A stretch of 64,000 nt of DNA from Planosporangium mesophilum (GTDB lineage: Bacteria; Actinomycetota; Actinomycetes; Mycobacteriales; Micromonosporaceae). The position numbers and the translations under genes are program-made. The stretch is from assembly GCF_016863255.1 (NCBI RefSeq), contig NZ_BOON01000046.1:1-64000 (forward strand), given 5' to 3'. Below the pieces are notes generated by a model that was given only the letters and a program-made list of their open reading frames with translations, did no database searches and was not told the DNA's origin. This document shows positions 53,442 through 62,238 of the stretch, one piece after another. Position 1 is the first letter of the stretch; each line of letters starts with the position of its first letter.

Positions 53442-54325
53442 GCGATGGCCCCCGCGAGCCGGGCGTGCTCCGACTCGGCCGCCACTCGTTCGACGTGCAC
53501 CGGCGCCTGGTCATGGCGATCGTCAACCGCACGCCGGACTCGTTCTACGACCGCGGCGCGACCTGGCGCGAGGACGCGGCGATGGAGCGCGTACACGCGG
53601 TCGTGGCCGACGGCGCCGACATCCTCGACATCGGTGGGGTGCCGGCCGCTCCGGGCGCCGAGGTCGACGTCGCCGAGGAGATCCGCCGGACGGTTCCGTT
53701 CGTGGCGGCCGTCCGGGAGGCGTACCCCGACATTGTCATCAGCGTGGACACCTGGCGGCACGAGGTCGCCCGGGAGGTCTGCGCCGTCGGTGCGGACCTG
53801 CTCAACGACACCTGGGGCGGTTGGGACGACCGGCTGGCGGAGGTAGCGGCCGAGTACGGGGCGGCGCTGCTGTGCGCCCACGCCGGTGGCCTGCCGCCCC
53901 GTACCCGGCCGTTCCGGGTGGCGTACGACGACGTGATGGCCGACGTGCTCGACCGGACGCTCGCCCTGGCCCGCCGCGCCGTCGCCGCGGGGGTCGACCC
54001 GTCCCGGATCCTGATCGACCCTGCCCACGACTTCGGCAAGAACACCTGGCACTCGCTCGAGGTCACCCGTCGCCTCGACGAGATGGTGGCGACCAACTGG
54101 CCGGTGCTCGTCTCGTTGTCCAACAAGGACTTCGTGGGCGAGACCCTCGACGCCCCGCTCGGCGAGCGACTCGTCGGAACGCTGGCGGCGACGTCCGTCT
54201 GCGCCTGGCTCGGCGCCCGGGTGTTCCGGGTCCACCACGTCCGCGAGACCCGCCAGACCCTGGACATGGTCTCGGCCATCCGCCAGGAGAGCCCGCCGGC
54301 CCGCACCGTCCGCGGGCTGGCGTGA
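53438..54325 (+). CDS. folP2: dihydropteroate synthase homologue, FolP2-like
   Basis: A 295-residue TIM barrel of the DHPS family. The pterin-site start AIVNRTPDSFYD and DILDIGGVPAAPGAEV, SVDTWRHEV, LLNDTWGG and ILIDPAHDFGKNT are present. The usual GGESTRPGA is GGVPAAPGA and the SRK of the substrate-binding loop is LSNKDFVGE, changes typical of the gpgS-linked paralogue rather than the folate-operon enzyme. True DHPS activity is therefore doubtful. It is coupled to gpgS by an ATGA overlap. Confidence 0.85.
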   Translation: MSDGPREPGVLRLGRHSFDVHRRLVMAIVNRTPDSFYDRGATWREDAAMERVHAVVADGADILDIGGVPAAPGAEVDVAEEIRRTVPFVAAVREAYPDIVISVDTWRHEVAREVCAVGADLLNDTWGGWDDRLAEVAAEYGAALLCAHAGGLPPRTRPFRVAYDDVMADVLDRTLALARRAVAAGVDPSRILIDPAHDFGKNTWHSLEVTRRLDEMVATNWPVLVSLSNKDFVGETLDAPLGERLVGTLAATSVCAWLGARVFRVHHVRETRQTLDMVSAIRQESPPARTVRGLA

Positions 54326-54353
54326 ACCCCGTACCGCAACGGAGCCTGACTCG

Positions 54354-55088
54354 ATGATCCTTTCCGCCGCCCTGTGCCCGAGCCCCCCGCTCCTGGTCCG
54401 TGAGCTGTCCGGCGCCGACCCGGCGGCCGCCGAGCTACGCGAGGCCTGTTCGGCGGCGGTGGCGATGCTGACGGCGAGCGCGCCCGACGTGATCGCGGTG
54501 GTCGGAGCCGCTGACCGTACCGAGACCTGGCCCACCGACGCCCGGCTGGACCTCTCCGGGTACGGCGGACCGCCCGGGCCGGGGGTCGCGCGGCCGGCCC
54601 CGCTCGCGGTCGGAATGGGCGCGCTGCTGCTCGACGAGGTCGGCTACCGCGGGCCACGCCTGCTGCGCTCGGTCGGCCCCGACGAGCCGCTGTCCGGCTA
54701 TCACCGGGTCGCGGCCGAGATCGACGCGGCCGCGCCGCGGGTCGGCCTGCTCGTCATGGCCGACGGCACCGCGCGCCGAACCCTCAGGGCGCCGGGGTAC
54801 CTCGACGAGCGCGCCGCCCCGTTCGACGCCGAGATCCAACGCGCGGTCTCCACCGGCGACCTGGCCACGCTGCAGGCACTGGACCGGGCCCTGGCCCGGG
54901 AGTTGATGGCGACCGGCTGGCCCGCGCTCCAGGTTCTCGGCGCGGCGTTCGGCGACCGCCGGATGAGTACGAAGGTCCGGTACGCCGACGCCCCGTTCGG
55001 CGTGGGGTACCTCGTCGCGACGGTCGGCGATCTTGGGCGGGTAGCGGGGCGACAGGCCCACCAGGTGCCCAAGATCCTGCGGGGTTAA
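54354..55088 (+). CDS. class III extradiol dioxygenase subunit B-like protein
   Basis: A 244-residue protein with LSAALCPSPPLLVRELSGAD at the start, IAVVGAADRTETWP near 45 and VGLLVMADGTARRT near 130-145, the layout of LigB/MEMO-like proteins common in actinomycetes. The His ligands of genuine extradiol dioxygenases are mostly missing (PSPP replaces PHPP), so catalysis is uncertain. It follows folP2 by 28 bases in the same direction and is probably co-transcribed. Confidence 0.75.
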   Translation: MILSAALCPSPPLLVRELSGADPAAAELREACSAAVAMLTASAPDVIAVVGAADRTETWPTDARLDLSGYGGPPGPGVARPAPLAVGMGALLLDEVGYRGPRLLRSVGPDEPLSGYHRVAAEIDAAAPRVGLLVMADGTARRTLRAPGYLDERAAPFDAEIQRAVSTGDLATLQALDRALARELMATGWPALQVLGAAFGDRRMSTKVRYADAPFGVGYLVATVGDLGRVAGRQAHQVPKILRG

Positions 55089-55169
55089 GCGGCGCTGACG
55101 CGGGCAGACTCCGGTCGGGTGCCCGGGGGCACGAGGCCTCCGATGCGCGGCCGTCGACGAGGGGGCCCG

Positions 55170-55577
55170 ATGGTGACTTCCCCGTACCACCGCCGGATGG
55201 CTGCCCTGCGGGCCGCCTGGACGCCCAAGAACTCGATCATCGGGATCGTCCTGGTCGTTGCCCTCACCGGCGCCGGCACCATGATGGTGCGCGCGGCCAC
55301 CCAGCAGGACCCGAACCGTACGCCCATCACGGGTAGCGCGAGCCCGACGACGCCCCCGGCGCCCGCCTACCCGCCCGCGGGGCCGTTGCTGCCGCTGCCG
55401 CCCCAGCCGTCGGACGCCCCGTCCGACGCCCAGTCAGCTCCGGACACGACGGCTCCGACGGACACGCCGACCGGCCAGGACACGCCGCCGCCCCCGACGA
55501 ACCCAACGGAGTCGCAGGCCCCACCCGATACGGGCTCGCCGGCCACTCCGGACACGCCGGCCCCGACGAACAGCTAG
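55170..55577 (+). CDS. small membrane-anchored Pro/Thr-rich protein
   Basis: A 135-residue hypothetical. One N-terminal membrane helix (IIGIVLVVALTGAGTMMVRA) is followed by about 85 residues almost entirely Pro, Thr, Ser, Ala, Asp and Gly (PPPPTNPTESQAPPDTGSPA), presumably an extracytoplasmic, disordered wall-spanning tail. No domain is recognised. ATG 55170 has GAGGGGG close upstream. Confidence 0.6.
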   Translation: MVTSPYHRRMAALRAAWTPKNSIIGIVLVVALTGAGTMMVRAATQQDPNRTPITGSASPTTPPAPAYPPAGPLLPLPPQPSDAPSDAQSAPDTTAPTDTPTGQDTPPPPTNPTESQAPPDTGSPATPDTPAPTNS

Positions 55578-55651
55578 CGCGGTTACCGGTCAGCGTCCTC
55601 CGGCCTGACGGTGATACTGCGTGCCCGGGGCTCGACGGGAGTGCTCCTGGG

Positions 55652-56626
55652 TCAAGGCCTGCTGAGCGGCTCCGCAGCGGACGGCACCAGCGGGGGCTCC
55701 TCGAACCGCAGCGTCCGGGCGTCGGCGTCCAGCTCGGCCCGTACCCCGATCGGGAAGCTCTGGAAGCGGCCGCCGTGCCCGATGTTCGCCCACGCGATCA
55801 CCGGCACTCCCAGGTCACCGAGCCGGTCGGTGAGTACCGGATGGATCTGCTCGACCGTGCCGCAGTTGTTCCAGGTACCGGCGATGACGGCGGCGACCCC
55901 GTCCAGATAGCCGGAGCGCCGCAGCTGGGTGAGCATCCGGTCGACCTTGTAGTCCTCCTCCTGCTCGTCCTCGACCAGCAGGATCCCGCCCCGGGCCGGC
56001 ACGCAGGTGTCGGTGCCCAGCGAGGAGGACAGCAGCGTCAGGTTGCCGCCGAGCGTCACGCCCCGCGCGACCCCGCCCGCCACCGTCACCGCCTCGGGGT
56101 AGTGCAACTCCCGCACCCGCTCCGGCCACATGAGACAGCGCAGCATCGAGGCGAAGGTGTACGACTCGGCGAACTCCGCGCAGGACACCATCGCGCTCAT
56201 CAGTGACGACCAGCCCAGCTTGACCTGTACGGCCTCGAGGATGGCGGTGACGTCGGAGTAGCCCGCCAGGATCTTCGGTGGTACGCGCTCCAGCCCGCTC
56301 CAGTCCATCGCCTCCAGGGTGCGCTGGGCCCCGTAGCCGCCCCTGGCGAAGATGATCCCGGCAATGGACTCGTCGAGCAGCGCCGAGCGCAGCTCCGCCG
56401 CCCGGAGCTCGTCGCTTCCCGCGAGGTAGTGGCGGACGCTGCCCCGGTCGTAGGACGACGGGTACACCACCGGTTCGAGCCCGGCGAAGCGCAGCGCCTC
56501 CAGGCCGTCGGGCAGCCGGTCCGGGTTGGCCGGGCCGCTCAGGCTCAGGACCGCCACGCGGTCGCCGGGACGCAGCGCGGGCGGTCGGGCTAGCGAGGTC
56601 CTGCCGTCGACGGAAGTGGTGGTCAC
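55652..56626 (-). CDS. LD-carboxypeptidase family (S66) serine peptidase
   Basis: A 324-residue cytoplasmic peptidase that removes the terminal D-Ala from muropeptide tetrapeptides during recycling. RPGDRVAVLSLSGPANPDRL, IIFARGGYGAQRTLEAMDW, KILAGYSDVTAILEAV with the nucleophile Ser, GVTLGGNLTLLSSSLGT, LLVEDEQEEDYKVDRML with Glu and IGHGGRFQSFPIG with His are all in place. The start is GTG 56626. Confidence 0.88.
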   Translation of the reverse strand: MTTTSVDGRTSLARPPALRPGDRVAVLSLSGPANPDRLPDGLEALRFAGLEPVVYPSSYDRGSVRHYLAGSDELRAAELRSALLDESIAGIIFARGGYGAQRTLEAMDWSGLERVPPKILAGYSDVTAILEAVQVKLGWSSLMSAMVSCAEFAESYTFASMLRCLMWPERVRELHYPEAVTVAGGVARGVTLGGNLTLLSSSLGTDTCVPARGGILLVEDEQEEDYKVDRMLTQLRRSGYLDGVAAVIAGTWNNCGTVEQIHPVLTDRLGDLGVPVIAWANIGHGGRFQSFPIGVRAELDADARTLRFEEPPLVPSAAEPLSRP

Positions 56627-56763
56627 GCTGTCCGGTCCCTTCGCGCAGAACGTGGCGCCGGCTCCATTCGACCATGTCGGCCCCGGCGTTCTCGCGACCG
56701 TACGTCAGCTATTGCCGACTGAAATTTTCCGGCGCAGAATACGTTTAGTTTCATCGATGTTTA

Positions 56764-56774
56764 CGAAACTTTCG
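56764..56774. promoter_or_regulatory. CGAAACTTTCG operator upstream of the CE1-CBM2 esterase
   Basis: The 11-bp palindrome CGAAACTTTCG lies 93 bases before the esterase start. The same element is described in Streptomyces xylanase promoters, where it mediates repression in the absence of xylan sugars. The upstream GTTTC-N12-GAAAC arrangement extends the symmetry. It supports xylan-linked control of this esterase. Confidence 0.65.
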
Positions 56775-56866
56775 AGATGCGTTCTCCCCCACCACCGGCA
56801 CGGTGGTCGCACCCGCGCTCCTCCGGTGATCCCGCCACTCCTCACGCACAGGAAGGGCCGTACCGC

Positions 56867-58213
56867 ATGAAGACCACCCTCAAGGCGCTCCTGGCCTTGG
56901 CGATCCTGCCCCTGATCGCCGCCACCGTGCTCCTGACCTCCAGACCGGCAGCAGCCGCCTCGCTGACCCAGGTGACGAACTTCGGCACCAACCCCAGCAA
57001 CCTCAACATGTACATCTACGTGCCGAACAACGTCGCGGCACGGCCGGCCCTGCTGGTGGCGATCCACTACTGCACCGGCTCCGCCTCGGCCGTGTTCAAC
57101 GGGTCCGCGCGCGACTACGTCACCGCGGCCGACCGGTACGGGTACATCATCGTGTTCCCCGAGGCCACCCGCAGCGGCCAGTGCTTCGACGTGTACTCGC
57201 CCGAGGCGCTCAAGCGTGGCGGCGGCAGCGACCCGGTCGGCATCATGTCGATGGTCAACTACACCAAGCAGCGGTACAACGTCGACTCCGGCCGCGTGTA
57301 CGTCACCGGGTTCTCGTCCGGCGCGATGATGACCAACGTGATGGCCGCCGAGTACCCGGACGTGTTCGCCGCCGGCTCGGCGTTCATGGGCGTACCGGCG
57401 ACCTGCTTCGCCACCGGCAGCAGCAGCAACACGTGGAACAGCCAGTGCTCGGGCGGGCAGATCACCAAGACCGCCCAGCAGTGGGGCGACGCGGCGCGGG
57501 CGATGTACCCGGGCTACAGCGGCAGGTACCCGCGCATGCAGTTGTGGCACGGTGTCAACGACACCACGCTGGCCTATCCGAACTTCGGTGAAGAGATCAA
57601 GCAGTGGACCAACCTCAACGGCGTGAGCCAGACGCCGGTCATGACCGACCACCCGCAGTCGACCTGGACCCGCACCCGGTACGGCAGTAACACCGTTCAG
57701 GCCCCGGTCGAGGGCATCAGCGTCTCCGACGCCGCCCACGACCTCCCCCGAAGCGGCATGGTCCAGTACGCGATCGACTTCCTCGGCCTCGCGGGCGGCG
57801 GATCCAACCCACCGCCCACGACCGCACCGCCGACCACGACACCGCCCACCACCCAGCCGCCCACCTCGCCGCCGAACAGTCCGCCGCCGGGGACGGGTGG
57901 CTGCCGGGTCACGTACACCACCAGCACCTGGAACACCGGCCTGACCGCCAACATCACGATCGCCAACACCGGTACCTCGGCGATCAACGGCTGGTCACTG
58001 GTGTTCACGCTGCCCGGCGGGCAGACGATCACGTCCGGCTGGAACGCGACCTACTCCCCGACCAGCGGGCAGGTGACGGCGAAGAACGTCAGCTACAACG
58101 GCACCATCGGGGCAGGAGGCTCGGTCGGGATCGGCTTCCAGGCCACGCACACCGGCAACACGGCGAAGCCGACCTCGTTCACCCTCAACGGCGCCACCTG
58201 CGCCGTCGCATGA
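56867..58213 (+). CDS. secreted CE1/PHB-depolymerase-type esterase with CBM2
   Basis: A 448-residue exoenzyme. Signal peptide about 1-33 (LLALAILPLIAATVLLTSRP, then AAAA). The catalytic domain (about 35-305) has LLVAIHYCTGSASAVFN, YIIVFPEATRSGQCFDV, the elbow GFSSGAMMTN with Ser, LWHGVNDTTLAYPN with Asp and DAAHDLPRSG with His: an acetylxylan or feruloyl esterase pattern. A Pro/Thr linker of about 35 residues leads to a family 2 cellulose-binding module (CRVTYTTSTWNTGLTANITI, ... NGATCAVA) with its terminal Cys pair. ATG 56867 has GGAAGGG upstream. Confidence 0.9.
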   Translation: MKTTLKALLALAILPLIAATVLLTSRPAAAASLTQVTNFGTNPSNLNMYIYVPNNVAARPALLVAIHYCTGSASAVFNGSARDYVTAADRYGYIIVFPEATRSGQCFDVYSPEALKRGGGSDPVGIMSMVNYTKQRYNVDSGRVYVTGFSSGAMMTNVMAAEYPDVFAAGSAFMGVPATCFATGSSSNTWNSQCSGGQITKTAQQWGDAARAMYPGYSGRYPRMQLWHGVNDTTLAYPNFGEEIKQWTNLNGVSQTPVMTDHPQSTWTRTRYGSNTVQAPVEGISVSDAAHDLPRSGMVQYAIDFLGLAGGGSNPPPTTAPPTTTPPTTQPPTSPPNSPPPGTGGCRVTYTTSTWNTGLTANITIANTGTSAINGWSLVFTLPGGQTITSGWNATYSPTSGQVTAKNVSYNGTIGAGGSVGIGFQATHTGNTAKPTSFTLNGATCAVA

Positions 58214-58220
58214 AAGACGA

Positions 58221-58257
58221 GCTGACGCTGCCGGGCAGGCCGCCCGGCAGCGTCAGC
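58221..58257. terminator. bidirectional terminator between esterase and activator genes
   Basis: Perfect 16-bp arms GCTGACGCTGCCGGGC and GCCCGGCAGCGTCAGC enclose a five-base loop, starting eight bases after the esterase stop. The right arm covers the stop codon of the minus-strand activator. Confidence 0.85.
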
Positions 58258-60052
58258 CGGTGAGCGCCACGATCCCGTACTCGCGGATCTTGCGGTAGAT
58301 CGTCGCGCGGGACATCCCCAGTGACTCGGCCGCCTTCACCTTGTTGCCGTCGGCGTCCCGCAGGCTCTTCACGATGGCGTCGCGCTCGATCGCCTCCAGC
58401 GGGCTGAGCAGCCGGCGGCTCACCGTCCGGCACTCCGGCGGCAGGTCGTCCGGGTGGATCGACCCGGCCCGCCGGTGCGCGGCGATGCGCTTGAGCACCT
58501 GCCACAGCTGCTCGGTGTTGCCCGGCCAGGCCGACCGCATCAGAAGCTGCATCGCCTCCGGTGAGCACGCCAGGCGGCCGTGGTTGAGCTTCGACAGGAA
58601 GAACGGTACGAGCTCGTGCACGTCCTCGATGTGGTGGCGCAGCGGCGGAAGCTCCACCGTACTGGGGAAGAAGTCCAGCAGCGGGGTCAGATCGTCACTG
58701 CCGTGGTTCAGCGTGACGGCGACCCACGGCCGGCGGTCCCGGCACTCCGCACGAGCCTCGTGCAGCGCGCCCGACACCGCGCGCAACCGGCGGCCGTGCA
58801 GCCGGTCGATGTGCCGGATCACCAGCGCGTCCTCGGCCTCCAGCAGCTCGCGCCTGACCTCGCTCAGCCAGTCGTCGCCGCCGGCGTCGGCGGCGTCGAG
58901 GACCTGGAAACGGCCGGTCGGGCTCCGTCGTCGGTGGACGGCCCGGATCACGGCCAGCTTGCCGACCCCGGGCTCGCCCTGCACCGCGAGCCAGTCGCCG
59001 GAGTCGTAGACCGCCTCCACCTCGTGACAGCCCCGCAGCCACAGCGGCCCGGAGCCGACCAGGCCGGGCAGGAACAGCTTGCCGAAGGCCGCACCGTCGC
59101 CGGGCTGCGCGTCCGACTCGATGAGCTTCACGTGGACGACGCCGCCGGCGAGGTCGCCGTCGCCGCGTACCGGCCGGCAGTACAGCCGCGCCCGCACTCC
59201 GGTGGGCAGGTCCACCACCACGACCGACTCGGGGCGGCGGCTGGCCAGCGTCTCGGCCGCCTGCCCGAGGATCGCGGACTGGTCGCCGGGGCCGAGCAGC
59301 CGCTGGGCGTACTCGTTCATCATCACCACGTCGCTGTTGAGCGCGAGGACGATCCCGACGTTGCGCCGGCAGGCCCGCCGGTACTCCTTGAGCAGCTCGA
59401 ACTCCCGGATGCCGCTGTCCACGAGCAGCGCCTGCCTGACCTGGTCGGCGGTGGTCTTGACCAGCGTCATCAGCAACGGGCTGGCGTCCCTGCTCCAGCA
59501 GGTCAGGTCCACCGCGCCGACCGTCTTACCGGAGATCGGGTGGTGGATCGGCACCCCGGCGCAGGCGAGGTTCTCGAGGTTCTCCGCATAGTGTTCGTGG
59601 CCGAACACGTGCATCGGCTGGCCGCCCTCCAGGGCGGTGCCGATCCCGTTCGTACCGACGGAGCCCTCGGCGTAGCTGAAGCCCGGCGCCAACTGGACCC
59701 GGTCGAGGTGCCGGTCGAGATCGCGGTCCGCCGCCAGCCTGCTGAGGACCACTCCCGCGGGGTCGGTGAGGATGATGCTGATGGGCTGGCCGTCCAGGTG
59801 CTCACGCAGCTTCCGCAGTACCGGCAGGGCGCTTCGGGTCATCGGCGTGTCCAGGTCGGGGTCGCGCACATAGGACAGGTCGATGCGGTCGGCCGCGACG
59901 TTGCCCCGCCGGGAACGCCACCAGGACGCGAGGATCGGTCCGCGTACCTGACTCGGCTCGATCTTCTCGGCGGTGAGGAAGCGCTCCCTGGTCTTTGCCA
60001 GGCGATCGTCGGCCGGTGCCGGTGCCGGCGGCGGTGTCGATGTGGGCGGCAT
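58253..60052 (-). CDS. AcoR/MimR-type GAF-AAA-Fis transcriptional activator of the monooxygenase operon
   Basis: A 599-residue regulator. Residues about 90-220 are a GAF-like sensor (FSYAEGSVGTNGIGTALEGG, GVPIHHPISGKTVGAVDLTC). The central AAA+ part is degenerate: Walker A reads GEPGVGKLAVIRAV and there is no GAFTGA loop, so it cannot use sigma-54 in the standard way. The C-terminus is a Fis helix-turn-helix (LRDADGNKVKAAESLGMSRA, TIYRKIREYG). It is divergent from the prm operon, matching MimR-type activators of mycobacterial propane/phenol monooxygenase. Target sites are likely the dyads at 60098-60175. Confidence 0.85.
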   Translation of the reverse strand: MPPTSTPPPAPAPADDRLAKTRERFLTAEKIEPSQVRGPILASWWRSRRGNVAADRIDLSYVRDPDLDTPMTRSALPVLRKLREHLDGQPISIILTDPAGVVLSRLAADRDLDRHLDRVQLAPGFSYAEGSVGTNGIGTALEGGQPMHVFGHEHYAENLENLACAGVPIHHPISGKTVGAVDLTCWSRDASPLLMTLVKTTADQVRQALLVDSGIREFELLKEYRRACRRNVGIVLALNSDVVMMNEYAQRLLGPGDQSAILGQAAETLASRRPESVVVVDLPTGVRARLYCRPVRGDGDLAGGVVHVKLIESDAQPGDGAAFGKLFLPGLVGSGPLWLRGCHEVEAVYDSGDWLAVQGEPGVGKLAVIRAVHRRRSPTGRFQVLDAADAGGDDWLSEVRRELLEAEDALVIRHIDRLHGRRLRAVSGALHEARAECRDRRPWVAVTLNHGSDDLTPLLDFFPSTVELPPLRHHIEDVHELVPFFLSKLNHGRLACSPEAMQLLMRSAWPGNTEQLWQVLKRIAAHRRAGSIHPDDLPPECRTVSRRLLSPLEAIERDAIVKSLRDADGNKVKAAESLGMSRATIYRKIREYGIVALTG

Positions 60053-60097
60053 GGCGCCCCCTCACGTCCGGTGTCGGAGCTCCCCGCGTTCCGAGGT

Positions 60098-60141
60098 CAT
60101 GTCGCGGTTACACGATGGGCATGTCGTGGTTACACGATAGG
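60098..60141. promoter_or_regulatory. 22-bp direct repeat of a dyad, candidate activator sites
   Basis: CATGTCGCGGTTACACGATGGG (60098-60119) and its near-copy at 60120-60141 differ at two positions. Each contains a dyad, TCGTG-GTTA-CACGA in the second copy and one mismatch in the first. A 22-bp period puts both on one face of the helix. The sites lie 46-89 bases upstream of the activator start. Confidence 0.65.
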
Positions 60142-60160
60142 CGGAATCGGATGGCCATAT

Positions 60161-60175
60161 GTCTCATGTTGAGAC
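60161..60175. promoter_or_regulatory. dyad GTCTCA-N3-TGAGAC, first copy
   Basis: Perfect six-base arms GTCTCA and TGAGAC around TGT, 47 bases upstream of the small gene at 60222. A second near-copy lies at 60488-60502 before prmA. Confidence 0.6.
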
Positions 60176-60221
60176 CGCCGGTCGGCTCCAGGCGGCCTGT
60201 GATGCCTCCAGGAGGCGCCCG

Positions 60222-60470
60222 ATGGACCGATCAGACCAACACTCCGGCGAGACATACAACCCCTGGAGCATCGTGAACCTGGTCTTCCACCACCTGGCCG
60301 ACCAGGGTCTGCACCCCACCCTGGGCAGTGGCGGTGACCCCGCCGGGCCGGCGGCCGAGCTGCTGCGGTGCCTGGGCGTCGAGCCGGCACCGGAGGGCAA
60401 CCGCCAGGTCTCGCAGACCGTGAAGCAACAGTTGGCCGACATCCGGGCCGCCGTCTTCGGCGAACGCTGA
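60222..60470 (+). CDS. small conserved-looking protein upstream of prmA, unknown function
   Basis: An 82-residue soluble protein starting MDRSDQHSGETYNPWSIVNL, with VFHHLADQGLHPTLG, AAELLRCLGVEP and VKQQLADIRAAVFGER. It has no known domain to me; it appears helical and slightly acidic. ATG 60222 has AGGAGG six bases upstream, so translation should be efficient. Its position between activator and monooxygenase suggests an accessory or regulatory function for the diiron enzyme. An upstream in-frame ATG at 60159 overlaps the dyad and is unlikely. Confidence 0.65.
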   Translation: MDRSDQHSGETYNPWSIVNLVFHHLADQGLHPTLGSGGDPAGPAAELLRCLGVEPAPEGNRQVSQTVKQQLADIRAAVFGER

Positions 60471-60487
60471 CCCGCCACTCCCCCACT

Positions 60488-60502
60488 GGCTCAAAGTGAG
60501 AC
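60488..60502. promoter_or_regulatory. dyad GGCTCA-N3-TGAGAC, second copy, before prmA
   Basis: Arms GGCTCA and TGAGAC around AAG, five of six pairs matching, 63 bases before the prmA start. Same motif as at 60161-60175. Confidence 0.55.
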
Positions 60503-60565
60503 CCCCGCCGGTCCGGCCATGCCGTCTCCTGCATACCAGGACGAGTGACGGGTGGAGGAGTGGCT

Positions 60566-62218
60566 ATGAGTCGCCAGAGCATGGCCAAGGCTCACAAGAA
60601 GATCCAGGAGTTGGCCTGGGAACCGCTGTACCACGAGCCGGTGTCGCACTACGGAACGGACTACACGTTCCAGAAGGCACAGAAGAAGGACCCGCTCAAG
60701 CAGGTCCTGCGGTCCTACTTCCCGATGCAGGAGGAGAAGGACCACCGGGTCTACGGCGCCTCCGACGGCGCGATCCGGGGCAACATGTTCCGCCAGGTAC
60801 AGGAGCGCTGGCTGGAGTGGCAGAAACTGTTCCTGTCGATCATCCCACTGCCGGAGATCTCGGCGGCGCGGGCGATGCCGCTGCTGTTCCGGACGGTGCC
60901 CAACCCGGAGCTCCACAACGGACAGGCCATCCAGATGATCGACGAGGTCCGGCACTCGACGATCCAGCAGAACCTCAAGCGCCTGTACATGAACAACTAC
61001 ATCGACCCGGCCGGCTTCAACTCCAGTCTGCGTAACTTCCAGAACGACTACTGCGGCACGATCGGCCGGCAGTTCGCCGAGGGGTTCATCACCGGTGACG
61101 CGATCACCGCGGCGAGCATCTACCTGACGATCGTGGCGGAGACGGCGTTCACCAACACGCTGTTCGTGGCGATGCCGGCCGAGGCCGCGGCCAACGGCGA
61201 CTACCTGCTGCCGACGGTGTTCCACTCGGTGCAGTCCGACGAGTCGCGGCACATCAGCAACGGGTACGCCACGCTGCTGATGGCGCTCGCCGACGAGAGC
61301 AACCACCAGCTACTGGAGCGCGACCTGCGCTACGCCTGGTGGAACAACCACCGGGTGGTGGACGCGGCGATCGGCACCTTCATCGAGTACGGCACGAAGG
61401 ACCGCCGCAAGGACCGGGAGAGCTACGCGGAGATGTGGCGGCGGTGGATCTACGACGACTACTACCGCAGCTACCTGGTACCACTGGAGAAGTACGGCCT
61501 GGTCATCCCGCACGACCTCATCGAGGAGGCGTGGAACCAGATCTGGAACAAGGGGTACGTGCACGAGGTGGCCCAGTTCTTCGCCACCGGGTGGCTGGCC
61601 AACTACTGGCGCATCGACCCGATGACCGACGAGGACTTCGCCTGGTTCGAGGACAAGTACCCGGGCTGGTACGACCGGTACGGCAAGTGGTGGGAGAACT
61701 ACAACCGCCTGTCGGTACCGAACGGACACCACCCGATCGTGGCCGAGGACGTGGACTACCAGTACCCGCACCGGTGCTGGACCTGCATGGTGCCGTGCCT
61801 GGTCCGCGAGGACATGGTGATGGCCGAGGTCAACGGCCAGTGGCGCACCTACTGCCACGAGGCGTGCCGCTGGACCGACGTGGAGGCGTTCCGCCCGGTG
61901 TACCAGGGCCGGCAGACGCCGAACATGGGCCAGCTCATCGGGGCGCGGGAGTGGGAGACCCTCTACCACGGCTGGAACTGGGCCGACGTGGTCACCGACA
62001 TGGGGTACGTGCGCGACGACGGCAAGACGATGGTGGCGCAGCCGCACCTCAACCTCGATCCCACGAAGATGTGGACGCTGGACCACCTGCGCCGCATGCC
62101 GCCGCTGCAGAGCCCGAACGTGCTGCTCAACGAGATGTCGCCGGAGGAGCGTGCGGCGTTCCACGCGAACTACGTGCGTGGTGGACCGGCCGGCCGGCCG
62201 GCGCGCGCCGACGCCTGA
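60566..62218 (+). CDS. prmA: propane/phenol-type diiron monooxygenase hydroxylase large subunit
   Basis: A 550-residue alpha subunit of a soluble diiron monooxygenase. The six iron ligands are Glu97 (PLPEISA), Glu127 and His130 (DEVRH), Glu192 (VAETAFT), Glu226 and His229 (DESRH). Each is exactly 17 residues earlier than the ligands of methane monooxygenase MmoX (114, 144, 147, 209, 243, 246). Overall phrases ([40 protein letters not shown]) fit PrmA/MimA of actinomycetes, which hydroxylate propane, acetone or phenols. ATG 60566 follows GGAGGAG. Order A, reductase, beta is that of prmABCD. Confidence 0.93.
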   Translation: MSRQSMAKAHKKIQELAWEPLYHEPVSHYGTDYTFQKAQKKDPLKQVLRSYFPMQEEKDHRVYGASDGAIRGNMFRQVQERWLEWQKLFLSIIPLPEISAARAMPLLFRTVPNPELHNGQAIQMIDEVRHSTIQQNLKRLYMNNYIDPAGFNSSLRNFQNDYCGTIGRQFAEGFITGDAITAASIYLTIVAETAFTNTLFVAMPAEAAANGDYLLPTVFHSVQSDESRHISNGYATLLMALADESNHQLLERDLRYAWWNNHRVVDAAIGTFIEYGTKDRRKDRESYAEMWRRWIYDDYYRSYLVPLEKYGLVIPHDLIEEAWNQIWNKGYVHEVAQFFATGWLANYWRIDPMTDEDFAWFEDKYPGWYDRYGKWWENYNRLSVPNGHHPIVAEDVDYQYPHRCWTCMVPCLVREDMVMAEVNGQWRTYCHEACRWTDVEAFRPVYQGRQTPNMGQLIGAREWETLYHGWNWADVVTDMGYVRDDGKTMVAQPHLNLDPTKMWTLDHLRRMPPLQSPNVLLNEMSPEERAAFHANYVRGGPAGRPARADA

Positions 62219-62238
62219 GCGGCAACCGGGAAACCGGT

